A program made the position numbers and the translations under genes. DNA of 8,107 bases from an uncultured Bacteroidales bacterium (GTDB lineage Bacteria > Bacteroidota > Bacteroidia > Bacteroidales > UBA932). Shown here one piece after another: positions 6,666 through 8,107 of this stretch. Each line of letters opens with the position of its first letter. Position 1 is the first letter of the stretch. The notes below the pieces were generated by a model. It did no database searches. It was not told the DNA's origin and saw nothing but the letters and a program-made list of their open reading frames with translations. Location: positions 1-8,107 of the forward strand of contig CAMCIE010000052.1 in the NCBI GenBank assembly GCA_945874815.1. Reading direction: 5' to 3'.

Positions 6666-8027
6666 ATGATCAGAAATTTTGCAATCATTACCATCTTGCT
6701 GATGGCTTTTTCCGCCGTCGATGCATCAGCTCAGTTCCGTGACGGCTCTTCATATCAGGATTTATATGACAGCGAGACAGTCTTGTCGCTGAAAGAACAT
6801 GTCAGGACATTGTCTTCTGCTTCAATGGAAGGCCGCAGGGCCGGTTCGCAGGGGGAGAAGGATGCCGCTGCTTACGTGGAAGCGACGTTTACAAAATATG
6901 GGATTGACCTTGTAAGCCCAGCGGGCGGAGATTTGTTCGGCATCAACATGGAAAACGGGGATACCCTCACCTCACGCAATGTCATCGGCTATATTCCGGG
7001 ATATGATAAGAAACTGAAAGATAAGTATATAGTTATCGGAGCAAGGCTTGACAACCTCGGCATGGACAATATGACCATAGACGGAAGGAAGGTTGACCGC
7101 ATATATTATGGTGCCAATGGAAATGCTTCCGGACTTGCTACCATGCTTGAACTGGCACGGATAGTGAAGACCAATTCAGTAATGCTGCGCCGTTCGGTTC
7201 TGCTCGTTGCTTTCGGAGCTTCGGCGGATACTTTTGCCGGTGCCTGGTATTTCCTCAACAGGTCTTTTGCCGATGCTGACCAGATTGATTCCATGATCAA
7301 TCTGGATATGCTGGGAACGGGCAGCAATGGCTTTTATGCCTTCACTTCGTCCAATTCGGATATGGACATCCTGATCAATTCCCTGACTGCCGAGCTTCAG
7401 CCTGCAAGACCTGAGATTGTGACTGCGGAGCCATATCCTTCTGACCACAGGGCGTTCTATGCCAAGGAGATACCTTCAGTATTCTTCACCACCGGGAAGT
7501 ATCCGGAGCACAATACCGAAAAGGATGTCGAGTCCATCATTGACTACACTATGATGGAAAAGCAGCTCGAATATATTTACAATTTCACCCTGGCGCTGGC
7601 CAACACCACTTCCGGTATGGCATTCCGCAAGGACAAGGCTCCGTCCAGAGGTCCTTCCTATGACGATGTCGTCGCTTATTATGATTGCGACGTCAGGCCT
7701 ATGTTCCTCAACAGCACCGAACCGGCCCAGTTCCTGGAAAAATGGGTGTATAAATATCTGAAATATCCGGAAGAGGCCGTGAAGGACGGCATCCAGGGCC
7801 GTGTGATGGTGGATTTTATCATCGGAAAGGATGGAAGCGTGTCGGATGTGAGGGTGCTGAAAGGAGTGTCGCCAGAGCTGGATGCGGAGGCTGTGAAGGT
7901 GGTTGCTGCTTCGCCGAAATGGAAGCCGGGAAGACTTAACGGCAACAAGGTCAGGACTTCAATGACCATTCCTGTTGAGTTTCGCCTTCAAAAGAAAGGC
8001 AAAGCAAGCTTCGGAATCAAGAAATAA
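6666..8027 (+). CDS. Secreted M28-fold pseudopeptidase fused to a TonB C-terminal domain
   Basis: The 453-residue protein has a signal peptide (hydrophobic core at 5-16, cleavage probably after Ala-Ser-Ala at 22). Residues about 38-312 carry M28 (aminopeptidase Y/S-like) landmarks: SMEGRRAGSQGEKDAAAYVE (53-72), VIGARLDN (123-130), YYGANGNASG (147-156), VAFGASAD (181-188), MINLDMLG (210-217) and YPSDHRAFY (257-265). Compared with the M28 consensus, the first ligand His is Arg127, the bridging Asp is Gly152, and the catalytic Glu and the following Glu are Ser186 and Ala187; Asp214 and His261 remain. Catalysis is therefore very unlikely. A linker leads to a TonB_C domain (about 361-441: KYPEEAVKDGIQGRVMVDF, DGSVSDVRV, PKWKPGRLNG, TIPVEFRL). 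No lasting membrane anchor is visible if the signal peptide is cleaved, so ordinary energy transduction is doubtful. It forms a two-gene unit with the SPOR lipoprotein. Confidence 0.9.
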   Translation: MIRNFAIITILLMAFSAVDASAQFRDGSSYQDLYDSETVLSLKEHVRTLSSASMEGRRAGSQGEKDAAAYVEATFTKYGIDLVSPAGGDLFGINMENGDTLTSRNVIGYIPGYDKKLKDKYIVIGARLDNLGMDNMTIDGRKVDRIYYGANGNASGLATMLELARIVKTNSVMLRRSVLLVAFGASADTFAGAWYFLNRSFADADQIDSMINLDMLGTGSNGFYAFTSSNSDMDILINSLTAELQPARPEIVTAEPYPSDHRAFYAKEIPSVFFTTGKYPEHNTEKDVESIIDYTMMEKQLEYIYNFTLALANTTSGMAFRKDKAPSRGPSYDDVVAYYDCDVRPMFLNSTEPAQFLEKWVYKYLKYPEEAVKDGIQGRVMVDFIIGKDGSVSDVRVLKGVSPELDAEAVKVVAASPKWKPGRLNGNKVRTSMTIPVEFRLQKKGKASFGIKK

Positions 8028-8035
8028 TATTATTT
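8022..8035. repeat. Perfect 14-base A/T palindrome over the stop codon
   Basis: AAATAATATTATTT reads the same on both strands. It spans the TAA stop at 8025-8027 and the beginning of the candidate leuS -7 element. It contains no G or C, so it would be a weak hairpin and a poor terminator. It could be a protein-binding site or chance in A/T-rich DNA. Confidence 0.35.
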
Positions 8036-8038
8036 TTG
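8031..8038 (+). promoter_or_regulatory. Candidate -7 promoter element for leuS
   Basis: TATTTTTG fits the Bacteroidota -7 consensus TAnnTTTG and lies 22 bases before the leuS ATG. Transcription would start near 8043-8046 with a leader of about 15-18 bases. The matching -33 element is poor: TTCG at 8010-8013, 17 bases away, is the nearest resemblance and lies inside the upstream gene. leuS could also be read through from the upstream pair. Confidence 0.35.
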
Positions 8039-8060
8039 CAAGCTATTTTGATATAACCCT

Positions 8061-8107
8061 ATGGACTACAATTTTAAGGAAATCGAGACCAAATGGCAGG
8101 CCCGCTG
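8061..8107 (+). CDS. leuS: Leucyl-tRNA synthetase, N-terminal fragment (runs off the window)
   Basis: Only 15 complete codons and two bases of the next are present. The encoded start, MDYNFKEIETKWQAR followed by a probable Trp, matches the characteristic beginning of bacterial leucyl-tRNA synthetase (YNF-x-x-IE-x-KWQ-x-x-W). The enzyme charges tRNA-Leu in the cytoplasm and is essential. The Y-N-F motif separates it from valyl- and isoleucyl-tRNA synthetases, which have similar KW motifs in a different surround. The ATG is preceded by GATATAACCCT without a Shine-Dalgarno sequence. The gene is truncated by the window edge, not by mutation. Confidence 0.85.
   Translation, partial: MDYNFKEIETKWQAR

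Noticed and set aside
8004..8044. Direct repeat GCAAGCT at 8004-8010 and 8038-8044
   Set aside because: Seven bases, one copy in coding sequence and one in the leader, with no symmetric relation to the promoter. Chance is sufficient.

Overview
The window looks like chromosomal core-genome DNA from a member of the Bacteroidota, most likely order Bacteroidales. Three things point there. The GyrA and LeuS sequences have the character of that phylum. No start codon is preceded by a Shine-Dalgarno sequence; the upstream bases are A/T-rich instead. One intergenic region carries a good match to the Bacteroidota promoter consensus (TTTG, about 19 bases, TAnnTTTG). I see no mobile element, CRISPR array, tRNA or rRNA, and no gene-free stretch over 300 bases.

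Layout. A left-to-right block holds gyrA (DNA gyrase subunit A, complete, starting 5 bases into the window) and a secreted alanine-rich TPR protein. It meets a right-to-left block at a junction with one base between the two stop codons. The right-to-left block is a CapA-like metallophosphatase followed, 3 bases later, by a PhoH-family ATPase. A 74-base divergent intergenic region at 6054-6127 separates it from a second left-to-right pair: a SPOR-domain lipoprotein and, 4 bases later, a secreted protein combining an M28 peptidase fold with a TonB C-terminal domain. The first 47 bases of leuS close the window.

How the genes may work together. gyrA and leuS are housekeeping genes. Four of the other genes are predicted to be exported (TPR protein, CapA-like protein, SPOR lipoprotein, M28-TonB_C protein), so the middle of the window is an envelope neighbourhood. 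The most striking item is the M28-TonB_C protein. It keeps the overall M28 landmarks but has lost the first metal-ligand His, the bridging Asp, the catalytic Glu and the following Glu, so it should be a pseudopeptidase. It is paired with a lipoprotein whose SPOR domain type binds peptidoglycan glycan strands. My working inference is a non-catalytic envelope or peptidoglycan-binding pair; nothing in the sequence proves the partnership. Secondary points of interest are unusual helicase-like motif residues in PhoH, a tandem-repeat acidic tail on GyrA, and a compact set of repeats at the SPOR promoter.
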